Of a stretch of DNA of 64,000 bases, positions 26,464 through 33,811 are shown in pieces. Below the pieces are notes generated by a model. That model ran no database searches, was not told where the DNA came from, and saw only the letters and a program-made list of their open reading frames with translations. The stretch is from Nitrospirota bacterium. GTDB taxonomy: Bacteria; Nitrospirota; Thermodesulfovibrionia; Thermodesulfovibrionales; Dissulfurispiraceae. How positions within the stretch are numbered: position 1 is the first letter of the stretch; each line of letters opens with the position of its first letter. The position numbers and the translations under genes are program-made. The stretch covers positions 1 through 64,000 of the forward strand of contig JADFXU010000001.1 of the NCBI GenBank assembly GCA_015233365.1, given 5' to 3'.

Positions 26464-28677
26464 TTACCCAGTTACCTTTTCCGGTTTGAGCACGAGCACG
26501 GACAGGGGCGGCAGGATCAGCTTGAGAGAAAACGGGAAGTTCGGGTGAGAAACTACTTTGTCCGCATCCACTCCACCGCCGTTTCCTATGTTTCCGCCCC
26601 AGTATAATGACGAATCGCTGTTGAGAATCTCCCTGTAAAAACCGCCCCGCGGTACCCCTATTCGGTAGCCGAAACGGGGCACGGGAGTAAGGTTGAATAC
26701 AAAAACGAGAAAATCCTCAGGGTCTTTTGCCTTCCTGATAAAAGCGACAACGCTGTTATCGGTATCGTGAAAATCGATCCATTCAAAACCATGCCAATCG
26801 AAACATACCTCGTAGAGAGAGGGTTCGCTCATGTAAAGTGAATTCAGGTCGGCAACGTATTTCAGCAATTTCCGGTGGGGATCGTTCTTAAGCAGGTCCC
26901 AGTCGAGGCCCTTATCAAAATTCCATTCATTCCACTGGCCGAACTCAGATCCCATCACCAGGAGCTTCTTGCCGGGATGTCCGTACATATAGCCGTACAG
27001 CGCTCTCAGATTGGCGAATTTCTGCCACATATCTCCCGGCATTTTGTTGAGCAGTGAACGCTTGCCGTACACCACCTCGTCATGTGAAAAAGGAAGGATG
27101 AAATTCTCGGAAAAAGCATAAATCATGCTGAAAGTGAGTTCATTCATATGGAACTTTCTGTGGACCGGTTCCTGGGAGAAAAACTTGAGCGTGTCATGCA
27201 TCCAGCCCATATTCCATTTCATGCTGAAACCGAGGCCGCCGAGGTAAGTCGGCCTGGAGACACCCGACCACGAAGTAGATTCTTCAGCGATCGTCAGAAC
27301 GCCCGGATAATACCGGTGCACCACTTCATTAAACGTCTTAATAAAATCTATTGCCTCCAGGTTCTCGTTGCCGCCGTACATATTCGGTATCCATTCGCCC
27401 TGATTCCTGGAATAATCGAGATAGAGCATGGAGGCCACCGCATCGACCCTGAGACCGTCGATGTGATAACGGTCAAGCCAGAAAAGCGCGTTGGAGATGA
27501 GATAGTTCCTCACTTCATTGCGTCCGTAATTGAACACAAGAGTGCCCCATTCCTTGTGTTCTCCTTTACGGGGGTCTGCATGCTCGTAAAGAGCTGTGCC
27601 GTCAAAAAAAGCGAGCCCGTGGGCGTCTTTGGGAAAATGGGCAGGGACCCAGTCAACTATAACCCCTATGCCGTTTTGATGGCAGCAGTCGACAAAATAC
27701 ATAAAGTCTGCCGGTTTGCCGAACCTGCTTGTAGGGGCGTAATACCCGACCGGCTGATACCCCCATGATGCATCGAGGGGGTGCTCCGCAATCGGCAGGA
27801 ACTCTATGTGCGTATATCCAAGCTCTTTGACATGCGGTATCAGATTATCCGCCAATTCCCTGTATGTGAGAAAGCGGGAACCTTCCTCAGACACGCGCAT
27901 CCATGAGCCCGGATGCACCTCGTAGATGGCAACCGGGGATTCGAACCAGTTCTTCGCGCCGCGCGAAGAAAGCCATGACGCATCATTCCATTCGTGTTTG
28001 GTCGTGATGTCGTAGACAATAGCAGCGGATTTCGGCCGCACTTCAAAAAAGAACCCGAACGGATCGACCTTCTGTTCCCTGTGCCGGTTATAGACTGATA
28101 AAATATCGAATTTATATAATGTCCCCTCTTCAAGTCCGGGGATAAAAAGCTCCCATATACCCGAAACACCCCTGAACCGCAGGGGATGCCGTCTGCCGTC
28201 CCACTGGTTGAAGTCGCCGATAACGCTTACCCGCCGGGCATTGGGGGCCCAGACAGCAAAATGGACCCCGCTAATGCCCTTAATTTTCCGTATATGGGCG
28301 CCGAGCTTTTCATAGTTCCTGTAATGTTTCCCCTCCCCGATCAGGTGCAGATCATAATCCGTCAGCACCTGCTCAAAACAATAGGGATCATAAAATTCCC
28401 GGATCTCGTCCCAAAGGGTAGTTATCCTGATCTTATACTTGACAGGACCTGACGCCTGCTCCAGAGTTGCCCGGAACAAACCCGCATTATGGACTTTCGT
28501 CATCTTGACGAGACGTTGTTTTGCAGGTTTCTTGTAATACATGACCCAGGCATCTTTTGCCTCCGGCAAAAAGGCTGTGACACATACCCTGCCTCCCGAC
28601 AGGTGCACTCCCAGAATGGAAAAAGGATCTCCGGATTCTCCTTTCAGAAGCGCCTTTATCTCTTTGTCTATCTTCAT
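26464..28677 (-). CDS. glgB: 1,4-alpha-glucan branching enzyme (GH13_9)
   Basis: Adds alpha-1,6 branches to glycogen; 737 residues. Starts MKIDKEIKALLKGESGDPFSILGVH, the usual GlgB N-terminus, followed by two N-terminal beta-sandwich modules (N2 and CBM48, FAVWAPNARRVSVIGDFNQWDG) and the barrel. Catalytic residues are visible: the nucleophile aspartate in GLRVDAVASMLY, the acid glutamate in TIAEESTSW, and the transition-state aspartate in FSHDEVVYGK. A C-terminal beta domain ends the protein. No other glycogen genes are in the window. The ATG at 28677 lacks a ribosome-binding site and lies about twelve bases from a -10 box. Confidence 0.95.
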   Translation of the reverse strand: MKIDKEIKALLKGESGDPFSILGVHLSGGRVCVTAFLPEAKDAWVMYYKKPAKQRLVKMTKVHNAGLFRATLEQASGPVKYKIRITTLWDEIREFYDPYCFEQVLTDYDLHLIGEGKHYRNYEKLGAHIRKIKGISGVHFAVWAPNARRVSVIGDFNQWDGRRHPLRFRGVSGIWELFIPGLEEGTLYKFDILSVYNRHREQKVDPFGFFFEVRPKSAAIVYDITTKHEWNDASWLSSRGAKNWFESPVAIYEVHPGSWMRVSEEGSRFLTYRELADNLIPHVKELGYTHIEFLPIAEHPLDASWGYQPVGYYAPTSRFGKPADFMYFVDCCHQNGIGVIVDWVPAHFPKDAHGLAFFDGTALYEHADPRKGEHKEWGTLVFNYGRNEVRNYLISNALFWLDRYHIDGLRVDAVASMLYLDYSRNQGEWIPNMYGGNENLEAIDFIKTFNEVVHRYYPGVLTIAEESTSWSGVSRPTYLGGLGFSMKWNMGWMHDTLKFFSQEPVHRKFHMNELTFSMIYAFSENFILPFSHDEVVYGKRSLLNKMPGDMWQKFANLRALYGYMYGHPGKKLLVMGSEFGQWNEWNFDKGLDWDLLKNDPHRKLLKYVADLNSLYMSEPSLYEVCFDWHGFEWIDFHDTDNSVVAFIRKAKDPEDFLVFVFNLTPVPRFGYRIGVPRGGFYREILNSDSSLYWGGNIGNGGGVDADKVVSHPNFPFSLKLILPPLSVLVLKPEKVTG

Positions 28678-28689
28678 GACCGCTATTCT

Positions 28690-28717
28690 ATCATAAATAC
28701 CAGGGCCTCTCAATCAA
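28690..28717 (-). promoter_or_regulatory. Promoter of glgB, near-leaderless
   Basis: On the minus strand TTGATT (28717-28712) and TATGAT (28695-28690) are separated by 16 bases. The predicted start lies about five bases before the ATG at 28677, so the 5' leader is almost absent. The -35 box is only three bases from the target duplication of the small element at 28721-28790. Confidence 0.5.
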
Positions 28718-28720
28718 CAA

Positions 28721-28790
28721 GATAATACGGTAGTGTCTCAGTTTGTTTTTACTCTGTATCAATCAGCCACTGAGACACTACCGATAATAC
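28721..28790. mobile_element. 54-bp miniature inverted-repeat element with 8-bp target duplication
   Basis: GGTAGTGTCTCAGT (28729-28742) and its exact reverse complement ACTGAGACACTACC (28769-28782) bound a 54-base element. It is flanked by a perfect 8-base direct repeat GATAATAC at 28721-28728 and 28783-28790, the hallmark of target-site duplication. It has no coding capacity. Eight-base duplications and GG-starting termini are known in families such as IS1595 and ISL3; the parental element is not in this window, so the family is inferred only. As an inverted repeat it may also act as a terminator between the acyl-CoA synthetase and glgB. Confidence 0.75.
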
Positions 28791-28869
28791 ATTCCTGTTT
28801 TACATCTTATTTGTTTTATTTGGCGGTGGTCATTTGATTAAGGCGGTACAAATGAGATATTGAAAGGTC

Positions 28870-30522
28870 TTAGCGCTGTCTCTCCCGGATCTCGACCCTC
28901 CGGATCTTGCCGCTGATCGTTTTAGGCAGTTCGTTTACAAACTCAATTATTCTCGGACATTTATAAGACGCCGTCACTTTCTTCACATGTTCCTGCAGCT
29001 CCCTTGCAAGACCACGGCTCGCGGAGTATCCCTTTGCCAGAACAACCGATGCCTTGACAGCGTGGCCCCTTGAAGCATCGGGAACAGCTGTAATCGCGCA
29101 TTCCAGAACTGCCGGATGCTCCATAAGGGCGCTCTCGACCTCGAAAGGCCCGATCCGGTACCCGGAACTCTTAATGAGATCGTCGGCCCTTCCCACGAAC
29201 CAGTAATATCCGTCTTTATCGCGCCAGGCCATATCTCCCGTGCAATAAATTCCGTTCTGCCAAACACTGGCCGTGCGGTCAGGCTCCCGGTAGTATCCGT
29301 CAAAAATTCCAACCGGCATTCTTTTTCCGGTCCGGATCACGATCTGTCCTGCCTCTCCGATGCCGCAGGAATTGCCTTTGTCGTCAAGAATGTCGATGTC
29401 ATACCACGGTGACGGTTTGCCCATCGAGCCGGGCCTGGGCTCCACCCATGCGAAGGTGCCTATAGAGACAGTCGTCTCAGTCTGCCCGTAACCTTCAATA
29501 AGTTTGATACCCGTGGCCTTGAGGAACTGGGAATAGACCTCGGGATTCAGCGGCTCTCCCGCAACTGTGCAGTAATTAAGCTTGTCCAAATTATATCTGG
29601 AAAGGTCTTCCTTGATCAGGAAACGGTAAACAGTGGGCGGAGCACAGAAAGAAGTGATGCCGTACTTTACCAGTACATCAAGAAGCCTGTGGGGATGGAA
29701 TTTGTCATAGTCATGAACGAAAACCGCACATCCGGCAATCCACTGGCCGTAGATTTTTCCCCAGGCAGCCTTTGCCCAGCCGGTGTCTGCCAGGGTGAAG
29801 TGCAGACCTCCCTCCCGCACGTTCTGCCAGTATTTCGCAGTCAGTATGTGGCCGAGAGGATATGCAAAGTTATGCTGCACCATCTTGGGCATCCCCGTAG
29901 TGCCGGAGGTGAAATAGATCAGCAGGATATCGCTGTTTGAAGTAGCAGCATTGCCGCGCGGGCGATCAAAAGTCGGCGTCGCACGCTCCATTTCAGCGTT
30001 AAAGTCGAGCCAGCCGTCCCGGCTTGCGCCGACAAGGACCTTCAAAAAAAGCGAGGGTGATTGAGCTTGGGATTCCTCGATATGAGCAATGACATCGGCA
30101 TCCGCCACGCTGACAATCATCCTGATGTCCGCAGCGTTATTCCGGTACACAATGTCTTTTGCAGTAAGCAGATGCGTCGCCGGTACAGCTATAGCGCCGA
30201 GTTTATGGAGAGCAAGGATGCAGATCCAGAACTCGAAACGCCTCTTGAGGATGAGCATCACCGGGTCGCCTTTCCGTATCCCCCTTGACGAGAATAAATT
30301 TGCCGCCCTGTCACTATATTCTTTTAATTGACCAAAGGTGAACGTTGCTTCTCCGCCTTTATCGTCACACCATACCAGCGCGACTTTGCCGGGATGCCGC
30401 AGCGCCAACGCATCGACTACATCATAAGCGAAGTTGAAGTTCTCCGGTACGACAATACGGAAGTTTTCGACAAAGTCTTCATATGACGTGAAATCCACCT
30501 TTGAAACAAATCGTTCAAGCAT
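28870..30522 (-). CDS. AMP-forming acyl-CoA synthetase, medium-chain (MACS)-like
   Basis: ANL-superfamily adenylating enzyme of 550 residues that activates a carboxylic acid to acyl-AMP and then acyl-CoA. Seen: the AMP-binding P-loop [15 protein letters not shown] (about residues 204-218), EGYGQTETT (about 339-347), [34 protein letters not shown] (in parts, about 420-455) and the C-terminal catalytic lysine in [10 protein letters not shown]. The WxKxxWGxxYGQW-like stretch in the acyl pocket is characteristic of medium-chain acyl-CoA synthetases rather than acetyl-CoA synthetase. The exact acid is unknown. It stands alone upstream of the inverted-repeat element and glgB. Confidence 0.88.
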   Translation of the reverse strand: MLERFVSKVDFTSYEDFVENFRIVVPENFNFAYDVVDALALRHPGKVALVWCDDKGGEATFTFGQLKEYSDRAANLFSSRGIRKGDPVMLILKRRFEFWICILALHKLGAIAVPATHLLTAKDIVYRNNAADIRMIVSVADADVIAHIEESQAQSPSLFLKVLVGASRDGWLDFNAEMERATPTFDRPRGNAATSNSDILLIYFTSGTTGMPKMVQHNFAYPLGHILTAKYWQNVREGGLHFTLADTGWAKAAWGKIYGQWIAGCAVFVHDYDKFHPHRLLDVLVKYGITSFCAPPTVYRFLIKEDLSRYNLDKLNYCTVAGEPLNPEVYSQFLKATGIKLIEGYGQTETTVSIGTFAWVEPRPGSMGKPSPWYDIDILDDKGNSCGIGEAGQIVIRTGKRMPVGIFDGYYREPDRTASVWQNGIYCTGDMAWRDKDGYYWFVGRADDLIKSSGYRIGPFEVESALMEHPAVLECAITAVPDASRGHAVKASVVLAKGYSASRGLARELQEHVKKVTASYKCPRIIEFVNELPKTISGKIRRVEIRERQR

Positions 30523-30641
30523 CCTATATCATCAATCCCGCTATTTCTATCAAATTGCAAATCCCCGGTCCGCTTTGCCGAATCCAGCCACGCATCCGGA
30601 AAAATTATCATTAATTGCACAAAAAAAGCAATAGAAGTCCC

Positions 30642-30877
30642 AAAGGAAGGGAGCGGCAGGGGCAGACTGTTTCTCGGAGCGATAGCACGGGTGTACTGGA
30701 GCAGGGGCGAGCACCGGTCCGGAAAAAATCTTTGATTTTTTGCGGACGCGAACGGTAAGTGAGCCGAGCCCCAGCCGAGAATGTGCACGAATAGTGCAAT
30801 TTCAACAAACTTTGCGTTGGTTAGACACGTAGTTTTATCGAGCCGAGAAACAGTCTGCCCCCGCCGCTCCCTTCCTT
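30642..30877. repeat. Large palindrome, family B copy 1
   Basis: Outer arms 30642-30677 and 30843-30877 are complementary over about 35 bases with one mismatch. The interior holds TAGCACGGGTGTACTGGAGC (30683-30702) and GCCGAGCCCCAGCCGAGAAT (30762-30781), and GTGCACGAATAGTGCAA (30783-30799), all shared nearly unchanged with copy B2 at 49281-49455. The arms are recognisably related to those of B2 but differ at many positions, each change being matched in the opposite arm. It fills the gap between the acyl-CoA synthetase start and the stop codon of the next gene. No protein-coding signal is seen; small reading frames across it are by-products. Confidence 0.85.
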
Positions 30878-31237
30878 TTAATCGGCGAAGAATTCTATGA
30901 ACTTATATCCCATCATGTCAGGAATGTCCCGTTTTTTTGATTCCAGTCTTTCTTTGTATATATTTATCTCCTCTTCCGTGTCTCTCTTTGCTTCCACGAG
31001 AAAAAATCTTGCATATCCTTCACTGCTTTGCAGACGGATGCCGCTAAGACGTTCTTTCATGGTGAGAAAAAAGCAGTAGTGAAAAAGGTCCTCGTCTGCC
31101 GGATAACCCTTCACGGCAATCGCCTCTTCAGCCCTTTTCAGAAAAAAAAGCTTTTCAGAAGGAGTAAATTCCCTCTTGAATTTCTCTTTCAGTTCCTTAC
31201 TAAGCGGCAGGGCGTTTTGCCGGTCGGGCTGTGTCAT
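30878..31237 (-). CDS. Hypothetical protein, 119 residues
   Basis: A soluble, highly charged protein with no signal peptide or membrane segment. It is mostly helical: KELKEKFKREFTPSEKLFFLKRAEEAIAV at the start, DEDLFHYCFFLTMKERLSGIRL in the middle, and a charged helix RDTEEEINIYKERLESKKRD before the end MGYKFIEFFAD. I do not recognise the family. No ribosome-binding site precedes the ATG, while a TATACT/TATATT stretch lies just upstream, so a very short leader is possible. The stop codon directly touches palindrome B1. Confidence 0.6.
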   Translation of the reverse strand: MTQPDRQNALPLSKELKEKFKREFTPSEKLFFLKRAEEAIAVKGYPADEDLFHYCFFLTMKERLSGIRLQSSEGYARFFLVEAKRDTEEEINIYKERLESKKRDIPDMMGYKFIEFFAD

Positions 31238-31288
31238 AATATAAAGAGTATATTTACGATACCCTGAGCCTTTGCTGTATCTTGGCGT

Positions 31289-32245
31289 TCAAGGCCTGGA
31301 TGGCGCAACGAGCCGAAAGCCGCCGAGAACATAAGGGCGTCCAGGATCAAAGCCGGCCCGGCTAGCCGTGCGAAGGGACTTAGGTCCGTTGAACCACGAC
31401 CCTCCCCGAAGTATTTTGTCCTGTCCGTCCGGCGGGCCCGCCGGATTGGTCACAGGGCTGGTGCTGTAATAACTCTCGCCATACCAGTCCTGGCACCACT
31501 CCCAAACGTTTCCGCTCATATCATACAATCCCAGGCCATTCGGCTTCCTTTTCCCTACAGGATGAGTCTTTTCTTCCGAATTGTTATCGAACCACGCATA
31601 CTTACCGAGTTCGGCTTCGCTGCCGGTGCCCGACCACTTCTCTTTCTTCCCTCCACTCCTCGCAGCATACTCCCACTCCGCCTCTGTAGGCAACCGATAA
31701 TTCTTGCCCGTTTTCCGGTTCAACTTCCTGATAAACTCCTGTATATCGTTCCAGCTCACTTTATCAACAGGGCAATTATCACCGCAATCGCTGAAAAGTG
31801 ACGGCTCATCGCCCATAATGTCTTTCCATTGATGCTGTGTCACCATATACTTCCCCATATAAAAATCATTGATACAGACTTCATGAGCAGGTTTTTCGTC
31901 TCCGTTTCCGTCACCAAACACATCGCCCATCTTATAACAGCCGCCCTTTACAAAAACAAATTCCATGGGGGTCAAGGCGTTGCTGCGGGAAGGCTTTACC
32001 GGCTTCCTGACTTTATGACCCTTTGCAGGGGCGGATGCCCGCACAGGCGGACAGAAAACAAAAGACAGAACACAGAAAACGGAACACAGGGCAAGGATAA
32101 CGAAAGACAAAGACCTGAGCGCAGAGGACTGATTTCCCCGCACAGATCCCCGCCGGAAGCTGGTCACCGTGAAGGGACGCCTCACCTGAGAACCGCTTCC
32201 GCTGTCTTCCGGATTTTGTCTTCCGTCTTCCGAAATGAGATTCAC
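31289..32245 (-). CDS. SUMF1/formylglycine-generating-enzyme-fold protein, exported
   Basis: Protein of 318 residues from a GTG start with AAGGA upstream. A 40-residue basic N-terminus precedes one hydrophobic segment (about residues 45-66), so it is either exported or anchored. Residues about 88-318 form an FGE-sulfatase (SUMF1) domain: FVKGGCYKMGD, PAHEVCINDFYMGKYMVT, YRLPTEAEWEYAAR, GLYDMSGNVWEWCQDWY and ILRGGSWFNG. The catalytic cysteine pair of true formylglycine-generating enzyme is not present after GGSW, so a sulfatase-activating role is unlikely; many bacterial relatives are binding or regulatory domains. DNA before the hydrophobic segment is rich in CTTCCG repeats. Confidence 0.78.
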   Translation of the reverse strand: MNLISEDGRQNPEDSGSGSQVRRPFTVTSFRRGSVRGNQSSALRSLSFVILALCSVFCVLSFVFCPPVRASAPAKGHKVRKPVKPSRSNALTPMEFVFVKGGCYKMGDVFGDGNGDEKPAHEVCINDFYMGKYMVTQHQWKDIMGDEPSLFSDCGDNCPVDKVSWNDIQEFIRKLNRKTGKNYRLPTEAEWEYAARSGGKKEKWSGTGSEAELGKYAWFDNNSEEKTHPVGKRKPNGLGLYDMSGNVWEWCQDWYGESYYSTSPVTNPAGPPDGQDKILRGGSWFNGPKSLRTASRAGFDPGRPYVLGGFRLVAPSRP

Positions 32246-32352
32246 AACGTCCTTATTTATTCAGATAACTGCGCCAGAAATCAGGGCTAACAGATCAGAT
32301 CCCCCCGCTAACTTTTATATTATAAGAAGTGGACTTGTCTTTATCAACCTTC

Positions 32353-32545
32353 TGCAATTCAGACACTGGATAAGTTTCTGAAGCGAATCGCGGAGTCTTG
32401 GTAACAGTTCTCGGCGAGTAAGCGTATAGCAGGCGCGAAACTGAAGCCCGAAGGGCTGAATTTTGCGCCTGTAGCGTGACGAGCCGTTAGAACTGTCAAG
32501 ACGCAGCGTCTGAGCGTAAGAGACTTATCCAGTGTCTGAATTGCA
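32353..32545. repeat. Large palindrome, family A copy 1
   Basis: Perfect 23-base arms at 32353-32375 and 32523-32545 enclose a 147-base core. Inside, GTCTTGGTAACAGTTCT (32394-32410) pairs with AGAACTGTCAAGAC (32489-32502), and an inner hairpin AAGCCCGAAGGGCT (about 32444-32457) sits within GGCGC/GCGCC. The core is about nine-tenths identical to copy A2 at 45414-45599, which lies in the opposite orientation. The outermost bases of the arms differ entirely between the copies. ATCAACC occurs on both sides (32343-32349 and 32547-32553), a possible target duplication. It lies between the SUMF1-like gene and aroC, in opposite directions. Confidence 0.85.
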
Positions 32546-32563
32546 AATCAACCGTTACGGCAA

Positions 32564-32593
32564 TTGACGCTAGGCCCTGATTCGCGTTATCTT
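32564..32593 (+). promoter_or_regulatory. Promoter of aroC, predicted leaderless
   Basis: TTGACG (32564-32569) and TATCTT (32588-32593) are separated by 18 bases. The -10 box ends six bases before the ATG at 32600, and there is no ribosome-binding site, so the transcript should begin at the start codon. Confidence 0.55.
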
Positions 32594-32599
32594 ACAACT

Positions 32600-33811
32600 A
32601 TGAATATCCTCAAACTCATTACAGCCGGGGAATCCCATGGCAAGGCGCTCATCGGTATCCTCGAGAAAATTCCCTCCGGCCTCGGCATATCGACCGATGA
32701 CATTGATGCGGAACTCAAGAGAAGGCAGTCGGGTTACGGACGCGGCGGCAGGATGAAGATAGAGCAGGACCGTGCGCAGATACTGTCGGGTGTGCGATGG
32801 GGGAAGACCCTCGGCTCGCCCATAGCCCTGCTTATCGAGAACAGGGACTGGAACAATTGGCGTCAAGGCATGTCGGAAGAAAGCGGTCATAAAGGGTCCA
32901 TCCCTCCGGTCACAAGACCGCGTCCCGGCCATGCAGATCTCTGCGGAGCGCTGAAATATGATCAGCATGATATAAGAAATATCCTTGAGCGCTCCAGCGC
33001 AAGAGAAACGGCAATGAAAGTCGCCTTGGGAGCCGTGGCAAAAAAATTCCTGTCTGAGTTTTCGATTCATATAGGAAGTCATGTGACCCAGATCGGCAGC
33101 GTCCGTGTTTCAGAAACCCGGCTGAGAGAATTCAGAGATGCATTTGTCGTACGCGATCATCTCCAAAAAATCGATGCCTCCCCTGTCAGGTGTCCCGAGG
33201 AGGACACTGCCCGCGCCATGATGGCGCTCATCGATAAAGCGGTAAAGGATGGGGATACGCTCGGCGGCAGGTTCGAGGTAATAGCTACCGGACTGCCAAC
33301 AGGCCTGGGCAGCCACGTCCAGTGGGACCGGCGGCTGGACGGTGTCCTTTCACAGGCATTCATGGGAATTCAGGCCATTAAAGGAGTTGAAATCGGTGAT
33401 GGATTTGCTTACGCCGACAAATTCGGCTCCGAAGTAATGGATGAAATCTTCTACCAGTGCCCGAACCCGGACCAGGCTGAGGACAATCCCGGTTTTTACA
33501 GGAGGACAAATCACGCCGGCGGGATCGAAGGAGGTATGACCAACGGAATGCCTGTCATTGTCAAAGCAGTCATGAAGCCCATCCCTACGCTGAGAAAGCC
33601 GCTGAGATCAGTAGATATTGTGTCCAAAGAACCCTTCGAAGCTGCGTACGAGCGTTCAGACACCTGCGCAGTGCCTGCTGCGGCAGTGATCGGCGAAGCA
33701 ATGGCTGCACTGGTAATTGCCGATGCATTACTCGAAAAGTTTGGAGGAGACAGCCTCGATGAGACAAAAAGGAACTATGATTCATTCCTGGATTATATCA
33801 AAAAATTCTGA
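32600..33811 (+). CDS. aroC: Chorismate synthase
   Basis: Last step of the shikimate pathway: converts 5-enolpyruvylshikimate-3-phosphate to chorismate with reduced FMN. The 403-residue protein starts MNILKLITAGESHGKALIGIL, the family N-terminal signature, and contains GYGRGGRMKIE, RPGHADLCGALKY, and RSSARETAMKVALGAVAKKFL, which are the other conserved blocks, plus NHAGGIEGGMTNG near residue 310. An upstream TTG (32564) is inside the promoter and rejected as start. The end overlaps the start region of the lytic transglycosylase gene by 35 bases. Confidence 0.97.
   Translation: MNILKLITAGESHGKALIGILEKIPSGLGISTDDIDAELKRRQSGYGRGGRMKIEQDRAQILSGVRWGKTLGSPIALLIENRDWNNWRQGMSEESGHKGSIPPVTRPRPGHADLCGALKYDQHDIRNILERSSARETAMKVALGAVAKKFLSEFSIHIGSHVTQIGSVRVSETRLREFRDAFVVRDHLQKIDASPVRCPEEDTARAMMALIDKAVKDGDTLGGRFEVIATGLPTGLGSHVQWDRRLDGVLSQAFMGIQAIKGVEIGDGFAYADKFGSEVMDEIFYQCPNPDQAEDNPGFYRRTNHAGGIEGGMTNGMPVIVKAVMKPIPTLRKPLRSVDIVSKEPFEAAYERSDTCAVPAAAVIGEAMAALVIADALLEKFGGDSLDETKRNYDSFLDYIKKF

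Noticed and set aside
30417-30808. Open frames on the minus strand across palindrome B1
   Set aside because: They run across a structured repeat and a gene start, share sequence with frames in B2 only because the DNA is repeated, and have no ribosome-binding site.
32353-32545. Palindromes as integron attC sites
   Set aside because: The paired ends do not carry the conserved attC core pattern, gene cassettes are absent, and outer arms are perfectly complementary, unlike attC.
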